Source: JAZGER01 sp036480335
GTDB lineage: Bacteria; Pseudomonadota; Gammaproteobacteria; DSM-19610
Direction: 5' to 3'
NCBI GenBank assembly: GCA_036480335.1
Contig: JAZGGH010000051.1
Coordinates: 1 to 64,000 of the forward strand
DNA length: 64,000 nt
The notes under the pieces are model-generated. The model ran no database searches and was not told where the DNA came from. It saw only the letters and a list, made by a program, of their open reading frames with translations. Of this stretch, positions 8,860-17,888 are shown piece by piece. Each line of letters begins with the position of its first letter. The stretch's first letter is position 1. The translations under genes and the position numbers were made by a program.

Positions 8860-9663
8860 ATGATGAACAAATCCATTCGACACTGCCTACTGATACTCAG
8901 CCTGCTATTTTCAGGCACAGGCATGGCCGATAATCTGGTACTGATACAGGGCTACCTCAGTGACGGCAGCGGCTGGCGCAACAGCGGTGTAGCCAGCCAA
9001 CTGGTCAGCAATGGCTGGGCAGATGCCGGACATCTGCGCACCATACCTACTGGCGTAGAAAGACTTCCGGTTCCCGGTATGCCGCAAGGCGGCAAACGTT
9101 TCTACACCATTTACCTGCCGACCGAAGCCCCGCTTCTGGTTCAGGAAAGACTGCTTGGTGCCTACATCGACAGCATACGCCAACAAAAACCCAACGAGCC
9201 GATCTATTTTGCCGGCCATTCTGCGGGTGGTATTCTGGCTCGATTATTCATGATTCACCAGCCTGATAAAGGCATCAAAGGCCTGATGACCATCGCTAGC
9301 CCCAATCTCGGTAGCGGCCTGGCCGAAACCGGCATCAAGGCCGGCAACAGCCCACTTTCCTGGTTCGCCCCCATGGTCGGCGCCAACACCCTCAACCGAT
9401 CTCAGGCGCTCTATCATGACCTGGTACGCGAACGCCCTGGCAACCTGCTGTTCTGGCTAAACCGCCAACAACACCCACAGGCCAGCTACCTGTCTGTTAT
9501 CCATACCGCTGATGATGTAGTTGCACCGCCGAGTCAGGATTTACGCAATGTGGCAGCGCTGCGTGGTACCGCCCGCAGTCTCGCATTGCCAGGTGAGCAC
9601 GGCCTGGTGGCGGCCAACGGGGTTATGATCGCTAACTGGTTGAAAGACATTTCTTCAAAATAG
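8860..9663 (+). CDS. Secreted alpha/beta hydrolase (lipase-like)
   Basis: This 267-residue protein has a signal peptide (hydrophobic stretch LLILSLLFSGTGMA, cleavage near residue 22-24). The alpha/beta-hydrolase fold shows VLIQGYLSDG after the signal, the nucleophile elbow GHSAGG at about 107-112, a likely acidic residue at HTADDVVAPP and a likely catalytic histidine in PGEHGLVAANG. The start ATG at 8860 follows AGGAAATAACC, a good ribosome-binding site. It sits 22 bases after tsaD and is probably co-transcribed. Substrate is unknown; a lipase or esterase is most likely. Confidence 0.8.
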   Translation: MMNKSIRHCLLILSLLFSGTGMADNLVLIQGYLSDGSGWRNSGVASQLVSNGWADAGHLRTIPTGVERLPVPGMPQGGKRFYTIYLPTEAPLLVQERLLGAYIDSIRQQKPNEPIYFAGHSAGGILARLFMIHQPDKGIKGLMTIASPNLGSGLAETGIKAGNSPLSWFAPMVGANTLNRSQALYHDLVRERPGNLLFWLNRQQHPQASYLSVIHTADDVVAPPSQDLRNVAALRGTARSLALPGEHGLVAANGVMIANWLKDISSK

Positions 9664-9707
9664 ATTTATCTGCTACCCGTATTAACGAATAAAGTTAGCC
9701 GGGTATC

Positions 9708-10295
9708 TCATCCCCCTATCCGACTTTCCTCACCGCGCCACAATTTGCCGATATTCGAGCGATGCCGCCAGAATAATAATGCGGCCATGAAGGTCATGCA
9801 AATCACCGGTACTGGCTGGTGTAAGGTAAACCAGAGATAGGCTGGTGTCAGGAAGATTGCAATCAGGGCGGCCAGTGATGATATTTTCGACAGGAAGGCG
9901 ACCAGTAGCCAGGTGGTGATGGTCATTAATCCGACAGGCCAGTGCAGGCCAAGCAAGACTCCTAGCGCGGTCGCTACGCCTTTGCCTCCCTTGAAGCCAA
10001 AAAACAGGGGGTACAGATGACCGAGGAAAGCTGCCACGGCAACCAGCGACTGGGTAGTAAGATCTGCTCCCAGCCAGCGAGCAAGGATAACTGGCACCAG
10101 TCCCTTGAGCATGTCGCCAGCCAGCGTGGCGGCAGCCGCTTTTTTGCCGCCGAGCCGCAGTACATTGGTGGTACCGGGATTACCTGAGCCCTCATTGCGC
10201 GGATCGGGCAGGCCGAGTAAACGGCAGATTATAATGGCAGAAGAGAGGCTGCCAAACAGGTAGCCGGCAAGAATAAGCAGTGATTGGATTAGCAT
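9708..10295 (-). CDS. plsY: Glycerol-3-phosphate acyltransferase PlsY
   Basis: This 195-residue inner-membrane enzyme transfers the acyl group of acyl phosphate to glycerol-3-phosphate, the first step of phospholipid synthesis. Family motifs are GSGNPGTTNVLRLGGKKAA at about 37-55 and GFKGGKGVATALGVLLG at about 99-115, separated by transmembrane helices. It diverges from folB, as in many gammaproteobacteria, and faces the secreted hydrolase gene tail to tail. Confidence 0.95.
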   Translation of the reverse strand: MLIQSLLILAGYLFGSLSSAIIICRLLGLPDPRNEGSGNPGTTNVLRLGGKKAAAATLAGDMLKGLVPVILARWLGADLTTQSLVAVAAFLGHLYPLFFGFKGGKGVATALGVLLGLHWPVGLMTITTWLLVAFLSKISSLAALIAIFLTPAYLWFTLHQPVPVICMTFMAALLFWRHRSNIGKLWRGEESRIGG

Positions 10296-10384
10296 CTTGC
10301 TATTGTTGGGAGAAACCCGGTGCCAGTCAATGATTTTCTTGTCAGCTCTTTGACTCCTTCCTCCGTTCTTTTATAGTAGGCTAT

Positions 10385-10747
10385 ATGGATACTACCTTTA
10401 TCAACGACCTGCGGGTTGAAACGGTCATCGGCGTACATGACTGGGAACGCAAGATTCGGCAGACACTCTCTGTGGATGTAGAAATGGCCTGTGACACGGC
10501 GGCAGCCGCAAAAACCGACAACCTCGATAAGGCTATCGATTACTCCGCAGTTTGTGAACGCTTGCTGGCAGTTGCTACTGATTCGGAATGCCAACTACTG
10601 GAAACGCTGGCAGAAACCCTGTGCCACACAATCATGGATGAATTTAATGTTGCCTGGATGCGGCTACGTCTGAACAAACGCGCGGCTATTAAACAGGCGG
10701 GCGGTGTCGGTATAATCATCGAACGTGGTGTTCAGGGGAAAACATAA
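10385..10747 (+). CDS. folB: Dihydroneopterin aldolase
   Basis: This 120-residue enzyme of folate synthesis converts dihydroneopterin to 6-hydroxymethyl-dihydropterin and glycolaldehyde. The start shows DLRVETVIGVHDWERKIRQ, typical of FolB, with the conserved Glu near residue 22. IDYSAVCERL in the middle is also typical. The stop overlaps the ATG of folK (TAATG), so the two are translationally coupled steps of the same pathway. Confidence 0.95.
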   Translation: MDTTFINDLRVETVIGVHDWERKIRQTLSVDVEMACDTAAAAKTDNLDKAIDYSAVCERLLAVATDSECQLLETLAETLCHTIMDEFNVAWMRLRLNKRAAIKQAGGVGIIIERGVQGKT

Positions 10748-11229
10748 TGGCGCAGGTGTATGTGAGCGCAGGCAGTAATATTGACCGAAAAAAGAATATT
10801 CGCTTAGCAATCAAAGCAATGGAAAAGGACTTTGGTCCCTTGCAACTGTCTCAGATTTACGAAACCCAATCTGTCGGTTTTTCCGGCCATGACTTTTATA
10901 ATCTTGTCATTGGTTTTCATACGCGCATGAATCCACATCGCATCGTTGAAGCTTTACACGACATTGAAGATGCGCAGGGCAGAAAGCGTCTGGATTCAAA
11001 ATTCAATGACCGAACTCTCGACCTTGATCTACTCACTTATGACAATCAGATCCTTGACCAGAAAGGCCTGGTACTGCCACGCGACGAAATTCTCAAATAT
11101 GCTTTCGTGCTCGGGCCATTGGCCGAACTGGCAGGTGATGAAATCCATCCTGTCGAAAATAAAACCTACCAGCAACTCTGGGATGTCTTTGACGACAGCG
11201 ACCAGCCGATGACTCCTGTGCGTTATTGA
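10747..11229 (+). CDS. folK: 2-amino-4-hydroxy-6-hydroxymethyldihydropteridine pyrophosphokinase
   Basis: This 160-residue kinase catalyses the step after FolB in folate synthesis. VYVSAGSNIDRKKNIRLAI at the N-terminus and the signature NDRTLDLDLLTYD at about 87-99, with its paired aspartates that bind magnesium, identify the family. LPRDEILKYAFVLGPLAELAG is typical of the C-terminal half. It overlaps folB by one base. Confidence 0.95.
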   Translation: MAQVYVSAGSNIDRKKNIRLAIKAMEKDFGPLQLSQIYETQSVGFSGHDFYNLVIGFHTRMNPHRIVEALHDIEDAQGRKRLDSKFNDRTLDLDLLTYDNQILDQKGLVLPRDEILKYAFVLGPLAELAGDEIHPVENKTYQQLWDVFDDSDQPMTPVRY

Positions 11230-11236
11230 TCTCCAC

Positions 11237-12421
11237 TTGAACACGATACCCAGAGGCTTTCCGCAACCAGATGATGATTGCCTGGCATTGAGCACCGCCC
11301 TCAGAAAACAGATTATCACCCAGATTCAGCTAGCCGGTGGCATGATTCCTTTTGATCGCTATATGGAAATGGCACTGTATGAACCTGAACTGGGTTATTA
11401 CAACAATGACCTGAGGAAATTTGGCAGCCAGGGTGACTTTATTACAGCACCAGAAACCAGTGCATTATTTGGTCGCTGTATAGCACATGCCATCCTGCCG
11501 GTACTGAATGAGATCGAACAGCCCGACATCCTGGAATTCGGCCCCGGCAGTGGCGTACTTGCCGTGGACATTCTTTGCCAACTTGAAAAACAGGGCAAGC
11601 TACCCACTCGCTATCTAATTCTGGAACGCAGCACAGCACTGCGACAACGCCAGCATGAGCGCTTCGCTCGCGACATTCCCCATTTGCTCGAACGAATTAC
11701 CTGGCTCGACAGCTTACCTGCAAAAAAAATCTGTGGTGTCATCATTGCTAATGAAGTGATGGATGCCCTGTCGGTGAAACGCTTCATCTGGAAAAATCAG
11801 CAGGCCGTAGAGTTGGGGGTGGGTGTTACTGACAATGGCGAATTTACGTTTCAAACAATGCCCGAAACAGACACGACCATGCAGGATGCGCTGCAGAAAA
11901 TTACCCGCCGAACACAGTGGTGCGAGAATTATCAATCTGAATGGAGTCCACTGCTGAAGCCCTGGATTCAATCAATTGCAGATTGCCTTGATCAGGGTAC
12001 CGCTCTGCTGATTGATTACGGCAGCGTGCAATCGGAGCACTATCATGCCCAGCGTCAGAGCGGCAGCCTGATGTGCCATTATCGCCACCATGCACATGCG
12101 GATCCTTTTATTCTGCCGGGACTGCAGGACATCACTGCCTATGTGGATTTTACCGCTGTGGCTAATGCCGCTGACTCCGCCGGTTTGCAGGTGAGCGGCT
12201 TCACTACCCAGACACACTTTCTGCTCACAAACGACCTGGAAACGTTTATGGCTGAAATTGACTCGAGTGACCAGCAGGCTTTCTTTAAACGGGTCACAGA
12301 ATGCAAAACCCTCACCATGCCGGGGGAAATGGGCGAACGTTTCAAGACCATATCTCTGACGAAAAACTGCCAACAAGCTCCTCAGGGGTTTGCAAGCCAG
12401 GATTTGCGTGGCCGTCTTTAA
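11237..12421 (+). CDS. MidA/NDUFAF7-type SAM-dependent methyltransferase
   Basis: This 394-residue protein belongs to COG1565. Mitochondrial relatives (NDUFAF7/MidA) methylate an arginine of a complex I subunit; bacterial substrates are mostly unknown. The SAM-binding motif is LEFGPGSGVLAVDIL at about 95-109. IIANEVMDALSVKRF at about 168-182 and LLIDYGSVQSEHYH near 255 are typical. It begins 7 bases after folK and is probably in the same transcript. Such a gene often sits beside folK in gammaproteobacteria. Confidence 0.85.
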   Translation: MNTIPRGFPQPDDDCLALSTALRKQIITQIQLAGGMIPFDRYMEMALYEPELGYYNNDLRKFGSQGDFITAPETSALFGRCIAHAILPVLNEIEQPDILEFGPGSGVLAVDILCQLEKQGKLPTRYLILERSTALRQRQHERFARDIPHLLERITWLDSLPAKKICGVIIANEVMDALSVKRFIWKNQQAVELGVGVTDNGEFTFQTMPETDTTMQDALQKITRRTQWCENYQSEWSPLLKPWIQSIADCLDQGTALLIDYGSVQSEHYHAQRQSGSLMCHYRHHAHADPFILPGLQDITAYVDFTAVANAADSAGLQVSGFTTQTHFLLTNDLETFMAEIDSSDQQAFFKRVTECKTLTMPGEMGERFKTISLTKNCQQAPQGFASQDLRGRL

Positions 12422-12505
12422 TTCTGTCGCACTATACCAATAGCCACCTATACGGCAGAACAGTCAAATACTGACAACATTCTATATCGCCTGTATAAAG
12501 GTAGT

Positions 12506-14821
12506 ATGAAGATGCGGAGCCAGGTATTTTTACTGCTGTTTCTATTCAGTCTCGCGCCACTGATCATTGCTATTGCCATCAATGTACCGTTGGTCTTCGA
12601 CCGCCTGGAACATTTTTACCACAGCGCCCACTTGCAGCAGTTACGCTGGGATTTCCATCCGCTCGACCAGCACATTACTCGGCGTAAGGAAATGCTGCGA
12701 CTACTGGCAAAATTTCCAGACCCTCTACTGAATAATGATCTCAGCAGTACTGACAATCCCCCACAGTTGAGCCAGCAGCGCACCAACTATCTGGGCTGGG
12801 TTAACCAGGCGTTGTTTAATGACCTTGATATCAAGGAAATCATTTTTATCGATAACAACACACAACCGGTTTTCTGGCTACACCGGGAAAAAAGTAGCGG
12901 AATTTTCATTCCTGGCAAAAACCCGCCAGATCTGACCAACAAAGCCTGGATTGAATCCGGCCTGAAAGTAAAACCGGGATCGGTACTCACCAGCCCGATC
13001 ACACTCAAACACACCAGCGATGACCCCATTCTCGATCATTTCATGACAGTGCGTTTCATTGCTCCGATCGTCGCATATACATCCACTGGCCAGTCTGAAA
13101 ACCCTGGCGCGGTTATGTTTGTTATGGACGTGGGTGGCATTGCCAGGGCTCATCCTGATACCTGGTGGGTGCAGAACAATGGTAAGTACCTCGAAACACC
13201 GAACAATAACAGCACATCCGGTAATGCTTTCCAGGATTTTCCCGGATTGCAGGCCTTGCTGAAAACAAAAGAAACTGCCCTCTGGGAACGTGCCGATCAA
13301 CAGGTCTTCTGGCTGCCATTTTTTCCCTCGGAAGATGAAGGCCCATTGTGGGTTGGGCGCACAGTAGACCCATCGCCCATCAATGACTTCAGCAGTATGC
13401 TGAAAACCCGTATCCTGCTGATTCTTGCTGGCTTGCTAACCACTGTCCTGCTGATTGCCCGCTGGATTGCTTTACGCACCGAACGCATCAGCCAACAACT
13501 CAGCAGCGGCATATCCAACATGCTCGAAACAGAACAGGCACCCAGCTTCAACTGGAAACAACCCAACGAACTGCATACTCTCGGCAGCAACCTGAACAGC
13601 CTGGGTAAAAAACACGTATCTACTATCCAGCTACTGCAAAAGCACACACAGGAACTTGAAGAATCCAACCGGTATAAATCCGAATTTCTGGCCAATGTCA
13701 GCCACGAACTGCGTACCCCTCTGAACTCGATTGTGCTGCTCTCAAAACTGCTGGCCAACAAAAAAGACCCGCAATTCACTGATGATAATAAATCCCAGGC
13801 CATCGTTATCTATTCTGCTGGCAGAGACCTGCGCATGCTAATCGACTCCATCCTCAATCTGGCAAAAGCCGAAGCTGGCGAACTGTCGGTAGATCCTCAG
13901 CCAATCCACTGCAGGCAACTGCTGCAGGAAATTGTCGACCTGTTGCAACCGCAGTTTTCTGACCAGCAACACAAATTTGAACTGGTGATTGATCCTCAGG
14001 CTCCGGACACACTGATCACTGACAGCAGCAAACTCAGACAGATTCTTCTAAATTTCCTCTCCAATGCAATCAAGTTCACCGAGCAGGGAAATATCCGCCT
14101 GGTCTATGCATTGAATACCGGCAATGACCAACAGACCCACCCGGTCGTCATCAGTGTCACTGACACAGGCGTAGGCATCCCTGAAGACAGGCATGATGAC
14201 ATTTTTGAGGCCTTCAAACAGGTTGATGGCACAACTCAGCGGCGCTACGGCGGTACCGGCCTTGGCCTGACCATCAGCAAGGAATTGGCGCAACTGCTGG
14301 GTGGCTATATCACCCTGGAGAGTGAAATCGGCAAAGGCTCAGTCTTTTCTGTGATATTACCGTTGGAAGCGCCCGTTTCCAGTAATACAGATCAAACAAA
14401 ATTAAACGACACTGAAGACGTTTCCTTGCCCATTGCCAACTACCATGGCAAACGTATCCTGCTGGTTGATGATGATCTGCGTAACCTGTTGGCATTGACA
14501 CCGATTCTTGAAAACTGGAATATCGAAGTTATCGCTGCAGGTGATGGCCAGGAAGCGCTAGATACACTCGCTGAAAATGCCGACCAGATAGATCTTGTTT
14601 TAATGGATCTAATGATGCCGGCCATGGACGGCTACGAAACCACACAGAAGATTCGGCGTGATGAAAGATTCACAACACTGCCCATTATCGCCATTAGCGC
14701 CAAAGCAGAAGATGCGGAATTGGCTACCCAGGAAAAAAGGCTACTCAATGATTTTATCCCCAAACCTGTAGACCCGGCCAAACTGAAATCGATTCTGGAC
14801 CATTATCTGGTGAATGTATGA
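12506..14821 (+). CDS. Hybrid sensor histidine kinase with receiver domain
   Basis: This 771-residue membrane kinase has a transmembrane helix at about 5-28, a periplasmic sensor region of about 270 residues (dCache-like in size), a second membrane helix near 302-322, and a HAMP-like linker. The HisKA domain contains FLANVSHELRTPLNSIVLLS with His400 as phosphoacceptor. The HATPase domain shows NFLSNAIKFT, DTGVGIPEDRHDDIFEAF and GGTGLGLTISKELA. A C-terminal receiver domain carries VLMDLMMPAMDG with the acceptor Asp in MDLMMP. It overlaps the next gene by four bases (ATGA). The signal sensed is unknown. Confidence 0.9.
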   Translation: MKMRSQVFLLLFLFSLAPLIIAIAINVPLVFDRLEHFYHSAHLQQLRWDFHPLDQHITRRKEMLRLLAKFPDPLLNNDLSSTDNPPQLSQQRTNYLGWVNQALFNDLDIKEIIFIDNNTQPVFWLHREKSSGIFIPGKNPPDLTNKAWIESGLKVKPGSVLTSPITLKHTSDDPILDHFMTVRFIAPIVAYTSTGQSENPGAVMFVMDVGGIARAHPDTWWVQNNGKYLETPNNNSTSGNAFQDFPGLQALLKTKETALWERADQQVFWLPFFPSEDEGPLWVGRTVDPSPINDFSSMLKTRILLILAGLLTTVLLIARWIALRTERISQQLSSGISNMLETEQAPSFNWKQPNELHTLGSNLNSLGKKHVSTIQLLQKHTQELEESNRYKSEFLANVSHELRTPLNSIVLLSKLLANKKDPQFTDDNKSQAIVIYSAGRDLRMLIDSILNLAKAEAGELSVDPQPIHCRQLLQEIVDLLQPQFSDQQHKFELVIDPQAPDTLITDSSKLRQILLNFLSNAIKFTEQGNIRLVYALNTGNDQQTHPVVISVTDTGVGIPEDRHDDIFEAFKQVDGTTQRRYGGTGLGLTISKELAQLLGGYITLESEIGKGSVFSVILPLEAPVSSNTDQTKLNDTEDVSLPIANYHGKRILLVDDDLRNLLALTPILENWNIEVIAAGDGQEALDTLAENADQIDLVLMDLMMPAMDGYETTQKIRRDERFTTLPIIAISAKAEDAELATQEKRLLNDFIPKPVDPAKLKSILDHYLVNV

Positions 14822-15678
14822 ATAATCAAAAGTACACTGACTTCAAATTACTTATCGTCGATGATAATCAGAACAATCTTTTTACCTTACGAACCTTGAT
14901 AAACACCTGTATGAAAACGGTAATCATTGAAGCTGCTTCGGGTCAGGAAGCCATCGATATCGCCCTTAAAACACCCGATATTGATCTGATTATTCTTGAT
15001 ATACAGATGCCTGAAATGGATGGTTTCCAGACAGCATCCATGCTCAAGATCCGCCAACGGACTAAAAATATTCCCATTATTTTCCTGACTGCTGCCTTCA
15101 AAACCGACGAATTTCAAAAACAGGGATATGCGGTTGGTGCGGTGGATTACCTGTGCAAACCGATTGATGATAACCAGCTCATCAACAAAATATGTACCTA
15201 TTTCAAACTGATTGAAAAGGAACGCAACCTGAATCGTGAACTGGAAATAAAGGTTGCCGAACGCACTGAACAACTTCGCCACAACAACCAGTATCTGACC
15301 GGCGTTATAAAAAATATTGGCGAAGCTTTATTGATTCTTGAACCAACGGGTATAATAAAGTCCGTAAACCCTGCAACTTGTCGGATGCTGGATTACAATA
15401 AGGAAACACTGATTGGCATGCCCATTGGTGATGTTTTTGAAGAATCCGATCAGGAACAGGCAGATGCCTTTATGGGTACCTGGCTGGAGGCTCTTATCAG
15501 AACCGGCAGTTTGAGTAAGATAGACGCGCGTTTTATTACCAGCGACAATCGCCGGATTCCGATTCAATTTTCGAGAACGGCCATGACAGACGCTGCTGGA
15601 AATATTACCGATATCCTCTGCATTGCCAAAAATATGTCAGGCTATACCGATTTAACCGAAAAAGTGGAAAACCAGTAA
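14818..15678 (+). CDS. Response regulator with REC and PAS domains, no output domain
   Basis: This 286-residue protein has an N-terminal receiver domain (LLIVDDNQNNLFTLRTL, acceptor Asp61 in LIILDIQMPEMDG, and a CKPID motif near 120). A coiled-coil linker (EIKVAERTEQLRHNNQ) and a PAS domain (from about 155, NIGEALLILEPTGIIKSVNP) follow. There is no DNA-binding, GGDEF, EAL or kinase domain, so it ends in a sensor. It likely relays or integrates signals with the overlapping hybrid kinase rather than acting as a transcription factor. It is two bases from the downstream ArsR gene. Confidence 0.85.
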   Translation: MNNQKYTDFKLLIVDDNQNNLFTLRTLINTCMKTVIIEAASGQEAIDIALKTPDIDLIILDIQMPEMDGFQTASMLKIRQRTKNIPIIFLTAAFKTDEFQKQGYAVGAVDYLCKPIDDNQLINKICTYFKLIEKERNLNRELEIKVAERTEQLRHNNQYLTGVIKNIGEALLILEPTGIIKSVNPATCRMLDYNKETLIGMPIGDVFEESDQEQADAFMGTWLEALIRTGSLSKIDARFITSDNRRIPIQFSRTAMTDAAGNITDILCIAKNMSGYTDLTEKVENQ

Positions 15679-15680
15679 CT

Positions 15681-16007
15681 ATGAACGACCAATCACACTC
15701 TCACCCGGATGATGCAGCCCTCACTGCAGATGCGCTCAAGGCAATGGGCCATCCGTTACGCTGGAAGATACTCTGTGTCCTCGGCGACAAGGAAATTACC
15801 GTTGGCGAACTCGCAAAAAGTGTCGGCACCACACAAAGCAATATGTCCCAACATCTTGATCAGTTACGCAGCAAACGGATTGTCGTTTCCCGCAAGGAAG
15901 CCAACCGAATCTATTACCGTGTTCGCAATGAAGCACTACTGGAACTGATCAGCAGTATGCGCTCCGTTTTATGCCATACAAACCTGAGTGACACGCCTCC
16001 TGCATAA
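15681..16007 (+). CDS. ArsR-family repressor of BigR/SqrR type
   Basis: This 108-residue winged-helix repressor has GELAKSVGTTQSNMSQHLDQ as its recognition region and RKEANRIYYRVRN as the wing. Cys32 (in KILCVLGD) and Cys98 (in RSVLCH) are 66 residues apart and sit in the same helices as Cys42/Cys108 of BigR and Cys41/Cys107 of SqrR, which also are 66 apart and form a tetrasulfide link when they sense persulfide. By analogy it may be a sulfide/persulfide sensor. No classic metal-binding ELCVCDL motif is present. It directly follows the kinase and REC-PAS genes and precedes a terminator. Confidence 0.82.
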   Translation: MNDQSHSHPDDAALTADALKAMGHPLRWKILCVLGDKEITVGELAKSVGTTQSNMSQHLDQLRSKRIVVSRKEANRIYYRVRNEALLELISSMRSVLCHTNLSDTPPA

Positions 16008-16040
16008 CCTGCAAGCGATAATGCTCTTTTTCAGAAACAT

Positions 16041-16071
16041 AAAAAAAGGGGCTCAATATGAGCCCCCTTTT
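16041..16071. terminator. Bidirectional intrinsic terminator
   Basis: GGGGCTCA and TGAGCCCC form an 8-bp stem with a 3-base loop, flanked by seven A on the left and CTTTT on the right. It lies between the convergent ArsR gene and the Gly-rich secreted protein gene, so it can serve both strands. Confidence 0.88.
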
Positions 16072-16086
16072 ACTGCCTGATAAAAA

Positions 16087-16611
16087 TTACTTGGCAGGTA
16101 CAGCTTCTACAGAAACAGCTGCAGTCGGTGCAACTGGAGCAGTTGCCTGTGCTGCAGGTGCTACTGGAGCATAACCGTAAGGAGCAGGTGCATAACCGTA
16201 GTTTGTGTTGTTGTAACCGTAGCCGTTACCATTTCCGTGACCATTACCACGTGCAGCGCCATTAGCATTACCATTGAAACCAAAGCTGAAGCCGCCGTCT
16301 ACGTTGCCATTACCGTTTGCAGCGCCGTTACCATAACCATTTGAATAACCGTTGCCATTTCCGTAACCGTTACCGTTACCATTAGTAGCGCCATTACCGT
16401 TTCCGTAACCGTTGCCATTTGCAGCACCGTTAGCATTACCACTGAAACCAAAGTTGAAACCGCCATCAACGTTACCGCTACCATTGCCTGCGCCATTGCC
16501 AAAACCATTACCATTACCATTTCCGTTATCGCCCCAACCCCAAAATGCACTGGCAGATGCAGAAACAACAGTTAAAGAAACAGCAGCAATAAGTGTAGAT
16601 AATTTTTTCAT
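16087..16611 (-). CDS. Secreted Gly/Asn/Tyr-rich repeat protein, sulfur-globule-protein-like
   Basis: This 174-residue protein starts MKKLSTLIAAVSLTVVSASA and has a signal peptide cleaved near AFWGW. The start at 16611 is fixed by GGAG nine bases upstream; a longer frame is unlikely. The mature protein is built of GN and GNGN units. It contains two copies of a unit beginning GNVDGGF and continuing FGF-GNANGAA. It ends in a Tyr/Pro/Ala-rich tail (GYAPAPYGYAPVAPAAQ). Composition and export resemble the sulfur globule envelope proteins SgpA/B of purple sulfur bacteria, but low-complexity proteins are hard to assign and a structural or adhesive coat protein is the alternative. Confidence 0.62.
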   Translation of the reverse strand: MKKLSTLIAAVSLTVVSASASAFWGWGDNGNGNGNGFGNGAGNGSGNVDGGFNFGFSGNANGAANGNGYGNGNGATNGNGNGYGNGNGYSNGYGNGAANGNGNVDGGFSFGFNGNANGAARGNGHGNGNGYGYNNTNYGYAPAPYGYAPVAPAAQATAPVAPTAAVSVEAVPAK

Positions 16612-16818
16612 GGTCTTTCTCCGTAAAATTAATAATAAAAAATCAAAACATAAATTCTGTAACAACAATTGCAGTATTACAGAATATACTTATATTCGCA
16701 AGTACTTTTTTACTATCGCCCCTTAATCTGAAAAACTCAATAAACTATACCTTTTCAAGCCATTATCTAATAATATTGGTGCCATACCTCTAAATATTGA
16801 ATACTATATTTTTATTGC

Positions 16819-17814
16819 TTAATGTATTAATCCCGATTTAATCTGCTTTCCACCCAACATCACCTCGAAACGGAGAACGAAGCCTGGCGTGGGATCATAT
16901 TCATTATCGTGACTAAAAATCAGTTGTGGCTGTAATTCCATGAATAACCAGTCACGCTTGAAACGTTGTCGATAACGCACACTGAACACAGATTGCGACA
17001 ACCGATGCACCGGATGGGTAATAAATTCATTACTTAACTGATACTCCAGCGCCTTGCTGCTGCCCAACCGAAACACAACCCGCGGATTCAGATTAATGCG
17101 ATAACCCGATTTTTCCTGACGCCAGCGCCCTTCCAGCGTATTACGAAAAAAAGCCCGGTCGGAAATAAAGCGTTCCTGATCAAAACGAGTAGTCGCCTGC
17201 CATCCCTTTTTTGAAAACCAGCGTAACTGCTGGGTAAAACGTGTTTGCCAGGTATCAAAATTTGACGTTCTTCGGTAACGAGGACCGACGAACACTTCCA
17301 GGCTATCCAGCTTGATCCCCGCAAGCAGACTCACATGTTTCTTGCGCGTCACATAGGGCGAAATCTGCACGCCAATATTCTGATCGCGATCTGATGCAGA
17401 TACTGAATCTGTATCCACCTGTCCTGAATTTATTTGTTCATTATCCGTTCCACTGATAAATATATTGACTTCATTTTTCAGGTTCGGTAGATGGATATTC
17501 AGATTAACATTTAACTTTAAGCGGATTGATTCACCTTCAGTCAAAACCGTTGACTGTTTGATGCGCAAACGTGTCGTCGCTTCTTCGTCTATCGCGCGCT
17601 GATTATCAAAAAAAGAATCCAGCCATTGTGCAAAGCCATTCAAACCATAGGACACTTGTTTCTGCGCAGTATCCAGCACCACAGGTTTTGCAGGTACAAG
17701 ATCAAAGTAGTCTTCATCCGACTCATCTATCAGACTTGCACTGGCGGCAGGAATAAGCGCAACGCTTAATACCAGCAACAGGACAATCGGTAACAACTTT
17801 TGCATATCAGGCAT
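16819..17814 (-). CDS. Predicted outer-membrane protein of unknown function
   Basis: This 331-residue protein has a signal peptide (LLPIVLLLVLSVALIPAASA). ATG codons at 17814 and 17805 are both possible starts; the second gives MQKLL. After an acidic N-terminal segment, the rest is rich in alternating hydrophobic and polar stretches with many aromatic and arginine residues (for example RYRQRFKRDWLFMELQPQLI near the end). This suggests a beta-barrel of about 12 strands. I do not recognise the family. It is separated from the Gly-rich protein gene by about 200 bases and transcribed in the same direction. Confidence 0.65.
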   Translation of the reverse strand: MPDMQKLLPIVLLLVLSVALIPAASASLIDESDEDYFDLVPAKPVVLDTAQKQVSYGLNGFAQWLDSFFDNQRAIDEEATTRLRIKQSTVLTEGESIRLKLNVNLNIHLPNLKNEVNIFISGTDNEQINSGQVDTDSVSASDRDQNIGVQISPYVTRKKHVSLLAGIKLDSLEVFVGPRYRRTSNFDTWQTRFTQQLRWFSKKGWQATTRFDQERFISDRAFFRNTLEGRWRQEKSGYRINLNPRVVFRLGSSKALEYQLSNEFITHPVHRLSQSVFSVRYRQRFKRDWLFMELQPQLIFSHDNEYDPTPGFVLRFEVMLGGKQIKSGLIH

Positions 17815-17888
17815 CTACCCATTCCATATCAATTTTTACTCTTCGCTGCCGATAGTAAAGCAATTCCCCCATACGCAAGGAGGCTTAT

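Noticed and set aside
16299..16726. Open frames in other phases of the Gly/Asn-rich gene
   Set aside because: They arise from the GGT-AAC repeat pattern of the coding strand and have repetitive Met/Val/Ala or Leu/Pro composition without start signals.
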